From Lotus japonicus (lineage: Eukaryota > Streptophyta > Magnoliopsida > Fabales > Fabaceae): a stretch of DNA of 64,000 nucleotides. This document shows, one piece after another, positions 23,390-34,747 of the stretch. Position 1 is the first letter of the stretch. Each line of letters begins with the position of its first letter. The position numbers and the translations under genes were made by a program. A model generated the notes under the pieces. The model was given only the letters and a program-made list of their open reading frames with translations, searched no databases and was not told the DNA's origin. The DNA lies in NCBI RefSeq assembly GCF_012489685.1, contig NC_080042.1, positions 7,070,501-7,134,500 on the forward strand. The letters run 5' to 3'.

Positions 23390-25905
23390 TTCTACTATTC
23401 CAAGTGGCATTTCAATAGCTATTCTTCCCCCCTAATCCACGTGGCAGATCTTCAACATTTCTTCTTTCAATCTCTCATTCACTTAAACTACGTCGTTTCT
23501 ACTCTCAACTACTTTCCCTTTCTATGCGTTACTCACTCTGTATTCTCTCTCCCTAAACCCTTACACCGTTCAACTCCTTTCTTCCCTCACCGATGCCGTT
23601 CCTGCGTTCTGCAATCGACCTCCTCTCAGGCTGCGCCGCGACCTCACCGACGCCGTTCCGCTGTTTCTTCCCTACTCGAAGCTGTTTTCCATCTTTCTCA
23701 GGCAAGGTAACATCAACAACCTAATCTATTGTGTATTCCGTTTGGTTTATTGTCCTTCAAAGGAGTTGATGACTTGATTTTTCACATTTTTCATTCCTTT
23801 ACCTTGCTGAGTTTATTTGGTTAGTTTGGGTTTTGTAAGGGTTCCGTTTCAAGGGCAGAGAGGAAAAGATGAAATAATAAAGTATTATACAGCTGGAAAA
23901 TGTTTGTTTTTTCTCTACATTGTCCTCTTTAAGAGGATAGGGACCCTGGGAGTAGAGAGAGATTAGATTTCAAGTTTAGAACAAAAAATTCATCAAATGG
24001 ATTTCCAAGCAAGTAATTTAGTGGACATGTTTCCATTATATGATTTGATGATTTGTGACTGAACATTTCCTTTCTTGCTGGTACTGATAAATTGTATGTG
24101 AGAGGTTTTAACCAAACACTTCAACTTGTGCAGGTACTGATAAATTGTAGAAATAACAACAAGCTTTTTCACCGTGGTTTGATTTTTTCTCTCTTCTCTC
24201 ACTGCTTCGATGCTTTTTTTTTTCTCTCTATGAGCACTCTAAACCCCCTTTTGTTATATTTTGATTTTTCAGATGCTTGCTTCAATTTTAGTCTTCACAC
24301 CAATGCACTGCTGGATTCAAGTTTCACTTTTTTGGACAATTTACAGCATGAACTATCAATAATGATGTTAGTGGCAAGGTAGTTATTTAACCTTTCAATT
24401 TAGAATTTTTCATAGCTTTGGATCCTTTGACTTTTCCACATCTGAATGTTTATAGGTTAGTTTTTGTTTGGATTTGCTGAAAAATTTTCTGTCTATGGAT
24501 CCTTGGATTTTTTCACATCTGAATGTTTATAGGTCTGTTTTCCAATACACAATTTGGTCAAATAATGGAAGGATATGTGGAAAAATTTCTGTCACTGGAT
24601 CCATCTTGGTTTTCTTATTCTGCATATCAACTTGGTTTTCCTTATTATATGGACTTTTCTCATCCAGCATATCAAATTGGTTCTTATAATGTTGAAGATG
24701 AATGTGATTATTGAAGGTTTAATCATTGATTCTTCTTTACTGAGTGGTGTGGTACAAATTTTTACCCTTTAGAGAATAGATTTAAATTGGCATTAGTCCC
24801 ATACATATCAATTGCTGATTTTTATGAGTCTTCTAGGAAACTTGCAATTTTAAGTAGTTTTGCAGTTTGACTTATGTCTATACTCAGTGACCTGATCACT
24901 GTACGGAGAAGAAATTTTCTCCATTTTTGTATTCACCAAAGTCCTTGAATACAACTAATCAAGGTTTTTTCTTCTTAACTCCTATCAACGTAGGGTAAGA
25001 CATAAACATTAGTATATATTTGTCCATATCTATCAAGCTGCTTTGTATTATCAAAATATAATTGCTATCTTTCGATCTTGGTTTGTACTTCTGTCCAAAT
25101 CAGTTAAATGATGGGCTATTACTTATCTGATTTATTTGTGTGTTGATCAAATACAGATTGATTTAGCAATGCTTAATGGATAGATTTTGTGCCAGGTATA
25201 ATTAATTTGTTTATAACTGTTTTTTTTTTTTTGGTCCTTTGGACTGTTTTCTTTTCTAACATGAGGGCCAGAATACATATATAACTTTGCTTTGAATTTT
25301 CTGTAGCCAGATGCATTTCTTTGCTCTGTCAGTGACATGAAAGCCAGCAACACAGGGAGACAAAGGGGGCAAAATGTTATTGCTGGTCCTGAGGTGAGAT
25401 ATTTCGAATTATAGCACATGATTGCTATGTTTCTGATTTTTTCCTTATGATTCTACACAAAATCACTGTAAAATTTGTTATAACCACTTCCCTATCAAAA
25501 TTTGAATTTCAAAACTCCTTCAAATTAGGAATTTCAAACCTTGCCTATTTTAACCACTTCCCTGCTCCATCTCAGCCTCAGGAATCTTATTTGATAAACT
25601 ATCTGAGTTAATTGTCACTTATTATTTTGATAAAATTACGTTTGACTAAATCACTAATAATTTAAATTTCCCTCTTTCCTACGAAAATCAAACCTTGCCT
25701 ATTTTAAGTGAGAAATTTAAATTTTAAATTTCGAGATATTAGTATCAATTAGTAAATTACAGTAACTAATTGTTCAGAAAAATAAGTCCGTAATTTCAAA
25801 CCTTGCCTATTTTAACCACTTCCCTGCTCCATCTCAAGAATCTTATTTGATAAACTATCTGAGTTAATTGTCATTTATTATTTTGATAAAATTACGTTTG
25901 ACTAA
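23390..25905 (+). pseudogene. Unrecognised multi-exon gene fragment, 5' part
   Basis: A pyrimidine-rich leader with a G-box-like CACGTGG (23432) is followed by exon-like blocks bounded by good splice signals: 24273-24378 (open, DACFNFSLHTNALLDSS), 24533-24714 (open, Tyr/Pro-rich, ends in a stop) and 25307-25393 (29 codons, open, between TTTCTGTAG and GTGAGA). The blocks do not join into one obvious protein and I cannot name the family. A ~40 bp phrase around a TTTATAGGT splice-like site is repeated at about 24420-24460 and 24497-24534. It may be a decayed host gene or fragments captured by a Helitron; both are inference. Confidence 0.35.
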
Positions 25906-25910
25906 ATCAC
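25538..25910. repeat. Direct duplication (~255 bp), second copy split by Tat element
   Basis: 25538-25795 and 25796-25910 plus 35106-35160 are the same sequence, from CAAACCTTGCCTATTTTAACC to the AAATTTCCCTCT/CTACGAAAATC stretch. The Tat element sits at ATCAC in the second copy, so the first shows the uninterrupted target. Confidence 0.85.
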
Positions 25911-26278
25911 TGGACTGGGCGGGATATAAGTATCACTTATATCCCGCCCAAATCAAGCATTTAGATGAACGAAAGCAGCCATGGCGGGATTATGGAACAA
26001 CGTCGAAGCCCGCCCGTCTTCTGGATGGGTCCACACGCCAGCTGGAAGATTCCTTTAGTTTTGTCTTATATGTATAGAGGCTTGGGCCCCGGTTGTCAGG
26101 CCCAAGTACAGTGACAGTCCATGTTATGATCATTCCCTCTATAAAAGGAGAGGTCAACCCCTTGTAAAAAGTACCTTTCAAACATTTAATGAGAATATTC
26201 CTTTTGTGATATTTTTAGTACTCTGCTAGGGTTTACTTTCTGTCAGTTTCCGACGTCAGAACTCCCTAGTACGGAACA
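25911..26278 (+). repeat. Tat 5' LTR
   Basis: Starts with a perfect 16 bp inverted repeat (25916-25931 and 25935-25950, three-base loop). The TATA box TCTATAAAAG is at 26139-26148. Ends TAGTACGGAACA. Confidence 0.93.
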
Positions 26279-26279
26279 T

Positions 26280-26295
26280 TGGCGCCGTCTGTGGG
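26280..26295 (+). other. Tat primer-binding site
   Basis: TGGCGCCGTCTGTGGG one base after the LTR; a form typical of Tat/Athila elements, its first ten bases matching the tRNA-Asp 3' end. Confidence 0.8.
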
Positions 26296-26342
26296 TCTTA
26301 CTTCGATCTACTACTTGACATAGAGGGTGCGTTTTAGGATCC

Positions 26343-27460
26343 ATGGAAACTCGTTCGTGTGGTGTGGGCCGCCGCGATCATCGCCGGAGGGGTGGTCGTC
26401 ACGGCGGCCGCGACGGTGGACGGTACAACAACCGCGAAGTACCTCAAGAGCCGGAGCAGGAGGCTTCTTCGGCGGGGGTTCACTCGGTGGCGCAGTCACC
26501 GGTCTCGTTGGTGAATGCAGCTCCAGGAAGACCTTCAGATCTGATAGCTAGATCAGATCCAGGAGTCAGGCGATGATCAGCGCCGCCTGAGTATGTAAAT
26601 CTGGATGACCTCAAAACCAGCGTTCCGAGAAAAGCGCCAGAGGTGGTGACGGGAATCACTCCGGCGGCCTTGCAACAAATGTTGGACACTTTGCAAAAAG
26701 TGCAAAGCCAGAACGAGCAGTTGCAAGCCCAGGTGCAGTACTTAACTCAGCGACAAGACTATAAGCAAGAACAACGGCTCGAGGCCGAAGACGTTGTTGA
26801 ATTCCAGCCTTTTGTTCCCGCCATCACACGGGTGGGCATACCAAAACATCTGCAAACGATGGCGTTGGACGCCTTTTCAGGTGACTCAGACCCCATGGAA
26901 CACTTGCGTTATTTTAACACGAAAATGGTTATTGGAGGAGCAACAGATGAGGTGAAGTGTAGGTTGTTACCATCAACATTCAAGGGGATGGCGATGCAAT
27001 GGTTCATCCGTTAACCGCCCTTCTCCATTGACAATTTTACTGATTTGTCCACAAAGTTCTTAACTCAATTCTCCGCCAATAAAACTACCAAGGCAACCAT
27101 GTTTGATCTTATCAGCATACATCAACAGCCAGGGGAGAAGCTCAAGAACTACATGGCGCGATTTAGTAAAATGGCGGTTCAACTGGAGGAGGGCAATCCG
27201 GATGTTTGCCTTGCGTCTTTCAAAAATGGTCTTCGGGCGGGTGACTTGAATCGGGACTTGACGAGGCGACCAGCAAAAGACATGATGGACCTTCGTGCTC
27301 GTGTTCAGGAATTCATATTAATTGAGCAGGATGATCAGAAAAAACAAGAAAGAGAGGAAGGACGCAAGCAAGCCCATTCCGGCGGGGTTTCGCAGGATAA
27401 ACCTAAGGCAGGGAAGGAAACCAGGGTAGCACAAACCCCCCGTGTACCAAGACCGGGACC
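26343..27460 (+). pseudogene. Tat gag
   Basis: The ATG at 26343 opens an Arg/Gly-rich start (METRSCGVGRRDH). A TGA at 26574-26576 interrupts it and the same frame resumes with PPEYVNLDDLKTSVP. The capsid-like retrotransposon gag domain follows (LDAFSGDSDPMEHLRYF, CRLLPSTFKGMAMQWF), broken by TAA at 27012-27014, then ISIHQQPGEKLKNYMARF. The frame is lost near 27450; the zinc-finger end of gag lies in the next frame. Three breaks, so no full-length gag is made. Confidence 0.9.
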
Positions 27461-30400
27461 ATATCAAAACTCCAAACCAGCATGGTACTGCGCCAGCTCC
27501 AGTTCCACTTACAAAGTTAAATGCGCCCTTAAGCACCATTTTAAGGGCCGTTGGGCAAACGAATGTTGTGCAGTACCCGCCACCCCCGCGGCGACCGCCA
27601 GCTAATGTAGATACCAATAGGTGGTGCGAGTACCACAAAGCGTTGGGGCATACGACGGATAATTGTTGGAATTTGAGGCGGGAAATTGATCGATTGATTA
27701 AGGCTGGTCATCTGGCAAACTTCGTTAAAGACACAGCAACGCCAGAAGTCGCTAGGATCACCCAAGGAGACAAAGGCAAAGGCAAGGAGATAGTGGAAGA
27801 GTTGGGCGATCCTGTTGGGGAATGTTCATCTATTGCAGGAGGATTTGGCGGGGGTGCAATTTCAAGTAAGGCTAGAAAGCGCTATGTGGCGGCAGTACAC
27901 TCAGTACATGAGGCAAGCGAAAGCGAGTGTTGGGTGAATCACTCCCCTATCATATTCACTCCTCAGGATTTTGCGCACGTGATTCCCCATGACAACGACC
28001 CAATTGTGGTAACAATCAGGGTTAACAATTATGTCACGAAGAAAGTATTTTTAGACCAAGGGTCTTCGGCGGATATCATTTATGGAGATGCCTTTGATCG
28101 CCTGGGGCTAAAAGAGTCAGACTTGAGGCCGTATAAAGGAACCTTGGTAGGGTTTACAGGGGACCGTGTCACTGTTCGAGGATATGTGGAAATACCAACT
28201 GCTTTTGGCGAGGGAGAGTTTGTAAAGAAATTTCAAGTGAAGTACTTAGTCCTGGCGTGCAGAGCCAACTACAATGTACTCTTGGGACGAGACACCCTCA
28301 ACAAGCTATGTGCGGTCGTTTCAACAGCTCATTTGACTGTTAAATATCCAGCCTGCAATGGAAAGGTTGGGGTATTACATGTGGACCAAAATGCAGCAAG
28401 AGAATGTTATTTAAGAAGTGTGGCGCTTTATGGGCGTAAGGCCACCAAAGAAAGTCACAGAATCACAGAAATCTTTCCGCAAGAGGGATTCAGTTTGGAT
28501 CCAAGAGACGATGCTGATGATTTCCGCCCACAACCTCTGGAAGAAACCAAGCAAGTGCAAATTAAGGATAAAGTTTTAAAGATTGGCAGCAGTTTGACAA
28601 AGGAACAAGAGGAAAGGTTGATCACGCTGCTGGGTGATAATTTGGATCTCTTTGCATGGACCATCAATGATGTACCAGGGATTGACCCCAATGTGATCAC
28701 TCACAAATTGGCTATTCGACCAGGGGCGACCCCAGTCATCCAGCCAAGGCGGAGAATGAGTGATGAAAAGAATAAGGCAGTACAATTAGAGACTGAGAAA
28801 CTAATCAAGGCTCGCTTCATCCGTGAGGTGCAGTACCCGACATGGCTCGCCAATGTTGTGATGGTCAAAAAATCCAATGGGAAGTGGCGAATGTGCACGG
28901 ACTACACAAGCTTGAACAAAGTGTGTCCTAAAGATTCATATCCACTTCCCAATGTCGATAAGCTTGTGGATGGAGCGTCAGGGAATGAACTTTTAAGTCT
29001 CATGGATGCTTATTCGGGCTACAATCAAATCATGATGCATCCATCGGATGAAGAGAGTACAGCATTTATGACCAATCAGGCGAATTACTGTTACAAGACA
29101 ATGCCTTTTGGATTGAAGAATGCAGGAGCTACGTACCAACGGCTCATGGATAAAATCTTTTCAAAACAAGTGGGCAGGAATATGGAGGTATATGTGGACG
29201 ACATGATCGTAAAGTCCGCCAGGGCTAGTGATCATGGCGGCGATCTTAAGGAAGCGTTTACTCAATTAAGAACATATCAAATGAAGTTGAATCCTGAGAA
29301 GTGTTCTTTTGGGATCCAGGGAGGAAAGTTCTTGGGATTCATGTTGACATCGAGAGGAATAGAAGTGAATCCTGATAAGGGAAGGACGATCTTAGAGATG
29401 AAAAGCCCAACAAGTGTCAAAGAAGTTCAGCGTTTGACAGGACGAATGGCCGCCTTGTCACGTTTCTTGCCAATGGCGGGTGACAAAGCGGCCCCATTCT
29501 TCACATGCTTAAAAAAGAATTCAAAGTTTCAGTGGACAGAGGAATGCGAACAAGCTTTTACCAAATTAAAGGAATCATTGGCCACATTGCCAGTACTTTC
29601 CAAGCCAGCACCAGGCTTTCCATTAGTGCTCTATCTAGCAGTTACTGACAAGGCGGTGAGTACAGTGTTGCTCCAGGAAGAGGGAAAAAAGCAGAAAGTT
29701 ATATATTTCGTGAGCCATACTTTACAGGGGGCAGAGTTGCGGTACCAAAAAATTGAAAAGGCTGCATTGGCGATTTTGAAAACTGCGAGGCGCCTTAGGC
29801 CTTATTTCCAAAGTTTCCAAGTTAAAGTTAAAACTGATGTCCCCTTAAGACAAGTACTTCAGAAGCCCGATTTGTCAGGGCGATTGGTTAGCTGGTCAGT
29901 GGAATTGTCAGAATATGATATACAATATGAGCCAAGGGGCCAAGTCACAGTTCAAAGTTTGATCGACTTCGTGGCGGAATTAACACCCACGGAAGGCGAG
30001 AAGACTCGAGGAGAATGGGTCCTATCTGTGGATGGATCCTCTAATAAGACTGGAAGTGGGGCTGGGATAACAATTGAAAGTCCAGACAAAATGATCATTG
30101 AACAGTCTCTAAAGTTCGAGTTCAAGGCGAGCAACAATCAATCTGAGTATGAGGCTTTGATTGCCGGCTTAAGGCTAGCCATTGAGCTGGGGGTCCAAAA
30201 GTTATTTATCAAGGGAGATTCGCAGTTAGTGGTTAAACAGGTGAAAGGCGAGTACCAAGTAAAGGATCCGCAACTTTCCAAATACTTGGAAGTGGTACAC
30301 AGATTGATGATGGAGGTCAAAGAAATTAAGATAGAACATGTCCCGAGGGGCCAAAATGAGAGGGCAGATGTGTTAGCAAAATTGGCGAGCACAGGGAGAT

Positions 30401-30720
30401 TGGGCAATTACCAAACAGTCATTCAGGAAACCCTGCCTCGCCCGAGCATTGATTTGGTAGAAATAAAGTTGAAAGCAGTCAAGTCAGTAATTGAAGGCGA
30501 GCCTTCTTGGATGGAGTCAATCAAAATCTTCCTAGAAAACCCTCCAAAGGATGACGATGTGAACACAAGAGCGAAACGAAGGGAAGCCAGTTTTTACACA
30601 GTGGTGGATGGTGAGTTGTATCGGCGAGGAATTATGTTCCCTATGCTCAAATGCGTTGACACCAAGAACGCCCATGGAATAATGGCGGAATGGGAATCGA
30701 GATGCGATTCCCCTCTGTAG
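27442..30720 (+). pseudogene. Tat gag end and pol: zinc finger, protease, RT, dual RNase H
   Basis: One long open frame of 1092 codons. Gag zinc finger (CEYHKALGHTTDNC, about residue 62-75); aspartic protease motif DQGSSADI (about 204); RT with GKWRMCTDYTSLN and the active site YVDD (about 583); LTR-type RNase H (about 690-850); then a second, plant/archaeal-type RNase H (SVDGSSNKTGSGAG near 861, FIKGDSQLVVKQVKGEY, RGQNERADVLAKLAS). It enters the integrase linker (LYRRGIMFPMLKCVD) and ends at 30718-30720. RT and both RNase H domains look intact, but without the integrase core the polyprotein cannot support integration. The Met at 27442 is not a real start. Confidence 0.9.
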
Positions 30721-31286
30721 AACATCCACAAACCAATGGGCAGGTTGAATCGGCTAACAAGGTTATCCTGAAAGGTTTAAAGAAGAATCTGGATGAAGCA
30801 AAAGGGCTTTGGGCGGAGGAACTACCAGGCGTTCTTTGGGCATACAACACCACTGAACAGTCAAGCACAAAGGAAACCCCGTATCGTTTAACTTATGGGA
30901 CTGACGCCATACTCCCAGTTGAAATTGAAAATCAAAATTGGCGAGTGGTTCGGTTTAATGAGAATGACAACGGGGAAAATTTAATAGCAAATCTAATCAT
31001 GCTGCCCGAGGAACAACGTGAGGCTCACATAAGAAATGAGGCGGGAAAAGTGAAGGTTGCAAGAAAATTCTCAACGAAAGTAGTGCCTAGAAAAATGAGG
31101 GTAGGAGACTTAGTGCTCCAAAAAAATACAATACCCGATAAACACAACAAACTTTCACCCAACTGGGGCGGGCCTTACAGGATTATAGGTGATGTTGGAG
31201 GAGGAGCTTATAAGTTGGAACAACTAAATGGTCAAAAGGTTCCACGAACATGGAACGCCTCTCATCTCAAGCAGTATTTTAGTTAA
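30690..31286 (+). pseudogene. Tat integrase, C-terminal part only
   Basis: Opens in HPQTNGQVESAN, which holds the third catalytic acidic residue, then the C-terminal integrase segment (GVLWAYNTTEQSSTKETPYRL, KMRVGDLVLQK, GPYRIIGDVGGGAYKLEQLNG) ending WNASHLKQYFS. The zinc-binding domain and first two catalytic Asp residues are absent: the sequence jumps from the linker near 30650 to this region, a deletion of several hundred bases with a frame change. Confidence 0.9.
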
Positions 31287-31818
31287 TAGAAACAACCAAG
31301 GGTGAATGAAGTCGCACTCTTTTTTCCTTTCTTTGGAGAGGTTTTTAATGAGGCGACATGTAAAAAGAATGGGACAATTGTTCTCATGTGAAAGAAAATT
31401 AATGAAAAGGTTATTTCAACAAAATTGCCTGTATTTTTTAATTCAATATAATTTATATTACGAGTTCATGCAATGCAAATCGTATCAAAGTATGCAATAC
31501 TGCGAGTAAACCTATCGGAATAAGAAAGTGTCGCCATCAAATGTTAAAAGCCTTGGCAATTGTAGTGGCCACTAGAAACCAAGCCTCGTCGAAAAATCGA
31601 CTAAGGTATGCAAACCAAAGTAACAACAAAAGTTAGTAACAACTCAAAGTAACAAGAAAAGTTAGCAACAACTCAAGGTAACAACGAATGAACTTAAAAT
31701 GGTATTCATTAAAAGTAAGGCAAAGGGGGCGACGCCCGTACATGATTTGGAATGATGATAAAAGACAGGGCAATGCCTAAAGCAAAATTCTAACTTCATG
31801 AAATAAAAAAAAAGAAAT
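31287..31818. other. Tat spacer between pol and antisense ORF
   Basis: About 530 bp without a recognisable gene; mixed AT-rich sequence. It should contain the 3' ends of both the sense pol transcript and the antisense transcript. Confidence 0.6.
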
Positions 31819-33936
31819 TCAAGCCAGGTTCTCATTGTTGGCGTTGTTGCCCTGGCTTGTCCCAGCTTGAGGGTCTTCCTTCTCGTGATCCTCGTTCTTG
31901 TGCTGCTCATTCCCATCCTCGCCACCTTCTTCAGGCTCACTTTCATCATCGAATTGGGGAAGGAGGTCGAGGCTAATGTCATCATCACCAACTACTTGAC
32001 CATCTTTGATCTCCTTCAGCCACCCAATACGGGAAAGATCAAAGCCCGGCTCAACCACACTAATCTGCTCTTTGGCCGCCAGAAAGCCTTGAGCAAACTG
32101 GAGAGAAGCACGCCCCAAGATGGAAGCACTTAGGCGTTCGTACTTCTTTTCCAGTTTTTGGCACTTGGCCTGAACTGCAGTGTGTTTGTCGTTGATAGTT
32201 TCTTTCAGAGATTTGGTCTTTTGGAGAAGCAAGTCAGAAGCCGCCAAGTCATCAGTTAACTTAGCACACCTCTCCTCAGCAGCCTTCAGGTTTTTGTTGG
32301 CGGTCTCAGCATCGGCTTTCGCTTGCTCATAGGCAGTCTTATAGTCAGCCGCCTTCTTTTCATAACGGTTCTTGGTTGCTATCAACTCCTTCACGCACTG
32401 AGCCATTCCCGCCACAGTACTGGCGGCAGAGAGCGCATGATGGATCGCCACAGAAGCAATGTTGGGAGGGCCTTGACCGGAAACATCCTTGTGAATCCGG
32501 TTGTCAAAGGTACGATTCATAAAATCCAATCCGTTGAAGCGAGGATCAGATAGGTTCAGCAAAGGGGGAAGAGCCTCGCCACCAATAGCTGAGCTAGGGC
32601 CAGCTTGGACGAATGGAGTTGAAGGGCGGTTGATCAGTGCGCCTGAATCCGGTTGATGTGGCGGGACATTGTCATGCCCGTTCTTTTTCTCAGTCGGACG
32701 ACCTTTTGGATCAAGAGTTGATTGGTGAAGAGGTTTAACACCAGCAGCGCTCGAAGTTTTTTGGCGCTTTGGGTCCCTGACGTTATCAGAGCCCGAAGTA
32801 CCTTCATTCTTTTTCTTTTGCTCAGTCTCGGCGGCCCTTTTCTTCGCCGCCGCAGCAGACTGGGCGAGGTATTCCTTCATCTTGAGGGGATTGGCATCAA
32901 CCTTGCTTTTTCCCATCGTGGCTGCATGGAAAACATCAATTAGGCGAGGTACATAAACAAAAAGAAAAACAAGTTGTGCAAAAATTATAAACTTACTAAA
33001 AAATTGATTTAAAGTGCCGGATTTCGACGCTTCAATCAAGTCATGACCAGAGATCACTGGTAAGGTGCGGAGGTAATCGACGATGGCTTGCTCGGATTCA
33101 TCCAAGGCGTCGTATGAAACAGATATTTTTCGGCGAGGGTTTTTTGTCCAGTAAAAGGGGAAAAGAGGGTGGTTATTGGAATCTCGAAACAAGTTATTCA
33201 TTTCAGGCGACTCCATGACTTTGAAATATTTTTTCTGCCACACTTTGTAATGGCTTTTAAGGGCGGTGAATCGGCTCATGTTCTTGCGAGCCAAAAGGGG
33301 AACCCACTTGACAGATGTAGGTTTTGTGGTGACTGTCTTATAAAAAAGGAAAAATAAGGGATAGGTGGGAGTGCAACTCAAATGTTCACAGAGAATTTCA
33401 AAGCAGCGTATGAAACCCCAGGCGTTGGGCTGGAGTTGACAAGGCGCCACGTTCAAAAAGGTAAGAACGTGGCATATGAAGGGCGAGAAAGGGAGTTTGA
33501 TATTCAAATCCAAGAAAAAATAACCATAAACAAAAAAGAAATCGGGCGATTCATCAGTGGGTTCCTTGCGAAAAAGAACGCAATCGTCCTCGCCACATGG
33601 AAGAACATTTAACAGGTGATCTTCGTTATTTGAGGTGGCGGGATTTATCTTTGTAAACCCTTGAGAAGATATTCGAAGCGAACTGATGCTCCCAAGGCTA
33701 CCCCAGATGGAGCGCCAAAGACACTTATCTTCAACTAAATGCGCATTGGAACGCCATTCGGGCGAAGACAAATCTCCATTAGAGGAGAGAATAGAATCAA
33801 CGGAGCCGGCGGGACCGGAATCCTCGTGAGTGGAGGGCGAGGATTGTATTTCGATAACGGTGGGGGCAGAAACTTCCCCCTCCGTAGAAGGGGAAGTGAG
33901 CTCTAAGGAGGAAACGCTAAAATTTTGTGTCGACAT
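31819..33936 (-). CDS. Tat antisense ORF (gypsy-type transposon domain, coiled coil, acidic tail)
   Basis: Open for over 700 codons antisense to the element. From the Met at 33936 (MSTQNFSV): an acidic/serine N-terminus; a globular part resembling the plant putative gypsy-type transposon / mobile-domain family (LPFSPFICHVLTFLNVAPCQ, ALKSHYKVWQKKYFKVME); then after about residue 310 a basic stretch (MGKSKVDANPLKMKEYL, KRQKTSS), a long Lys/Glu/Ala coiled coil (about 500-620) and an acidic tail. A candidate 75 bp in-frame intron (32996-32922, GTAAGT...TGCAG) would remove a hydrophobic segment (LVFLFVYVPRL) that looks out of place. The function is unknown; such antisense ORFs are known in Tat elements (Grande, Retand). 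The long open frame argues for recent constraint. Confidence 0.78.
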   Translation of the reverse strand: MSTQNFSVSSLELTSPSTEGEVSAPTVIEIQSSPSTHEDSGPAGSVDSILSSNGDLSSPEWRSNAHLVEDKCLWRSIWGSLGSISSLRISSQGFTKINPATSNNEDHLLNVLPCGEDDCVLFRKEPTDESPDFFFVYGYFFLDLNIKLPFSPFICHVLTFLNVAPCQLQPNAWGFIRCFEILCEHLSCTPTYPLFFLFYKTVTTKPTSVKWVPLLARKNMSRFTALKSHYKVWQKKYFKVMESPEMNNLFRDSNNHPLFPFYWTKNPRRKISVSYDALDESEQAIVDYLRTLPVISGHDLIEASKSGTLNQFFSKFIIFAQLVFLFVYVPRLIDVFHAATMGKSKVDANPLKMKEYLAQSAAAAKKRAAETEQKKKNEGTSGSDNVRDPKRQKTSSAAGVKPLHQSTLDPKGRPTEKKNGHDNVPPHQPDSGALINRPSTPFVQAGPSSAIGGEALPPLLNLSDPRFNGLDFMNRTFDNRIHKDVSGQGPPNIASVAIHHALSAASTVAGMAQCVKELIATKNRYEKKAADYKTAYEQAKADAETANKNLKAAEERCAKLTDDLAASDLLLQKTKSLKETINDKHTAVQAKCQKLEKKYERLSASILGRASLQFAQGFLAAKEQISVVEPGFDLSRIGWLKEIKDGQVVGDDDISLDLLPQFDDESEPEEGGEDGNEQHKNEDHEKEDPQAGTSQGNNANNENLA

Positions 33937-33937
33937 G

Positions 33938-34036
33938 CTGGGTAATTTCATAAAAATAAAAAAGAAGATGAACAGGTCCAAACACAAAGAAAGAAGAAGA
34001 CACAGTGTCAAGAAAAGAGAAAGGGGAAGGACTCAC
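33938..34036 (-). other. Candidate 5' intron of the antisense transcript
   Basis: Minus-strand donor CCG|GTGAGT at 34036 and acceptor TTACCCAG ending at 33938, one base before the proposed ATG. The segment is pyrimidine-rich. Splicing it would remove the hydrophobic N-terminal extension seen if the frame is read from 34011. Confidence 0.5.
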
Positions 34037-34212
34037 CGGAGGAAGAAGCGGAGGATTGAGTAAAGAGAACGTCGGCGATGGGAGAGCACCGCGCAATGAC
34101 GACGGCCGGAGTGAGCAAGGTTCACCGGAGAGCAAAGAAGAGAGGGAAAGCTGCGATGAGAAAGTTTTCAGAGCAAAGGTTTTCAGAAAAGTGAAAAGTG
34201 AAAGGTAAAAAG

Positions 34213-34223
34213 GGTATTTATAG
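34213..34223 (-). promoter_or_regulatory. TATA box for the Tat antisense ORF
   Basis: CTATAAATACC on the minus strand, about 180 bp upstream of the candidate 5' donor and about 280 bp upstream of the ATG. It points to an antisense promoter inside the element, separate from the LTR. Confidence 0.55.
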
Positions 34224-34545
34224 AAGAAAAAGGAAGAGAGAGAATGAGTGGGAAAAACTGCGAAGGATCGTGGGATCGTGGGTTTGAAATTTGAAAAGGT
34301 ATGAAACGAAAAGACGTAACTCCTCGAGACGCACAACTGCATTTATGGCAAATGATGGCAAAATCCCGGAAAAGAAGGATACGTGCGTCAGTTGAAAAGA
34401 CGTGTTTGACAGGTGTGATAACGGCGAGATATCGACAAAGATAAAGAATGGCGACATATAAAGGAGCATGAAAATGGCGAGAATTCATAAGCAAGAATGT
34501 GACGACATACCCATGACTACAAAGAATGGCGATACACTGTAAAGA

Positions 34546-34747
34546 CGTCTCGACTCAAGGAACCTAAGTCTCATGTCTTGGGGGGGCATGTGGACTGGGC
34601 GGGACACCTACACAAGTGAAAGAACGGCGACACAATTATCAGAAGAACGAAGTAAATGATAAAGGTAGGCGACGAAGCAACGTATAAAGACATTTCGACT
34701 CAACTTACTTAAGCCTCATGTCTTGGGGGCATGTGGACTGGGCGGGA
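34546..34747 (+). repeat. Duplicated purine tract plus LTR start
   Basis: A ~60 bp phrase containing TCATGTCTTGGGGG, GCATG and TGGACTGGGCGGGA occurs at about 34546-34605 and again at 34688-34747, where the true 3' LTR begins (34734). The first copy is a decoy purine tract and LTR start 139 bp upstream. Confidence 0.85.

Noticed and set aside
26311..26689. Minus-strand and alternative-frame ORFs around 26.3-26.7 kb
   Set aside because: Shadows of the GC-rich start of Tat gag, which is in the METRSCG frame.
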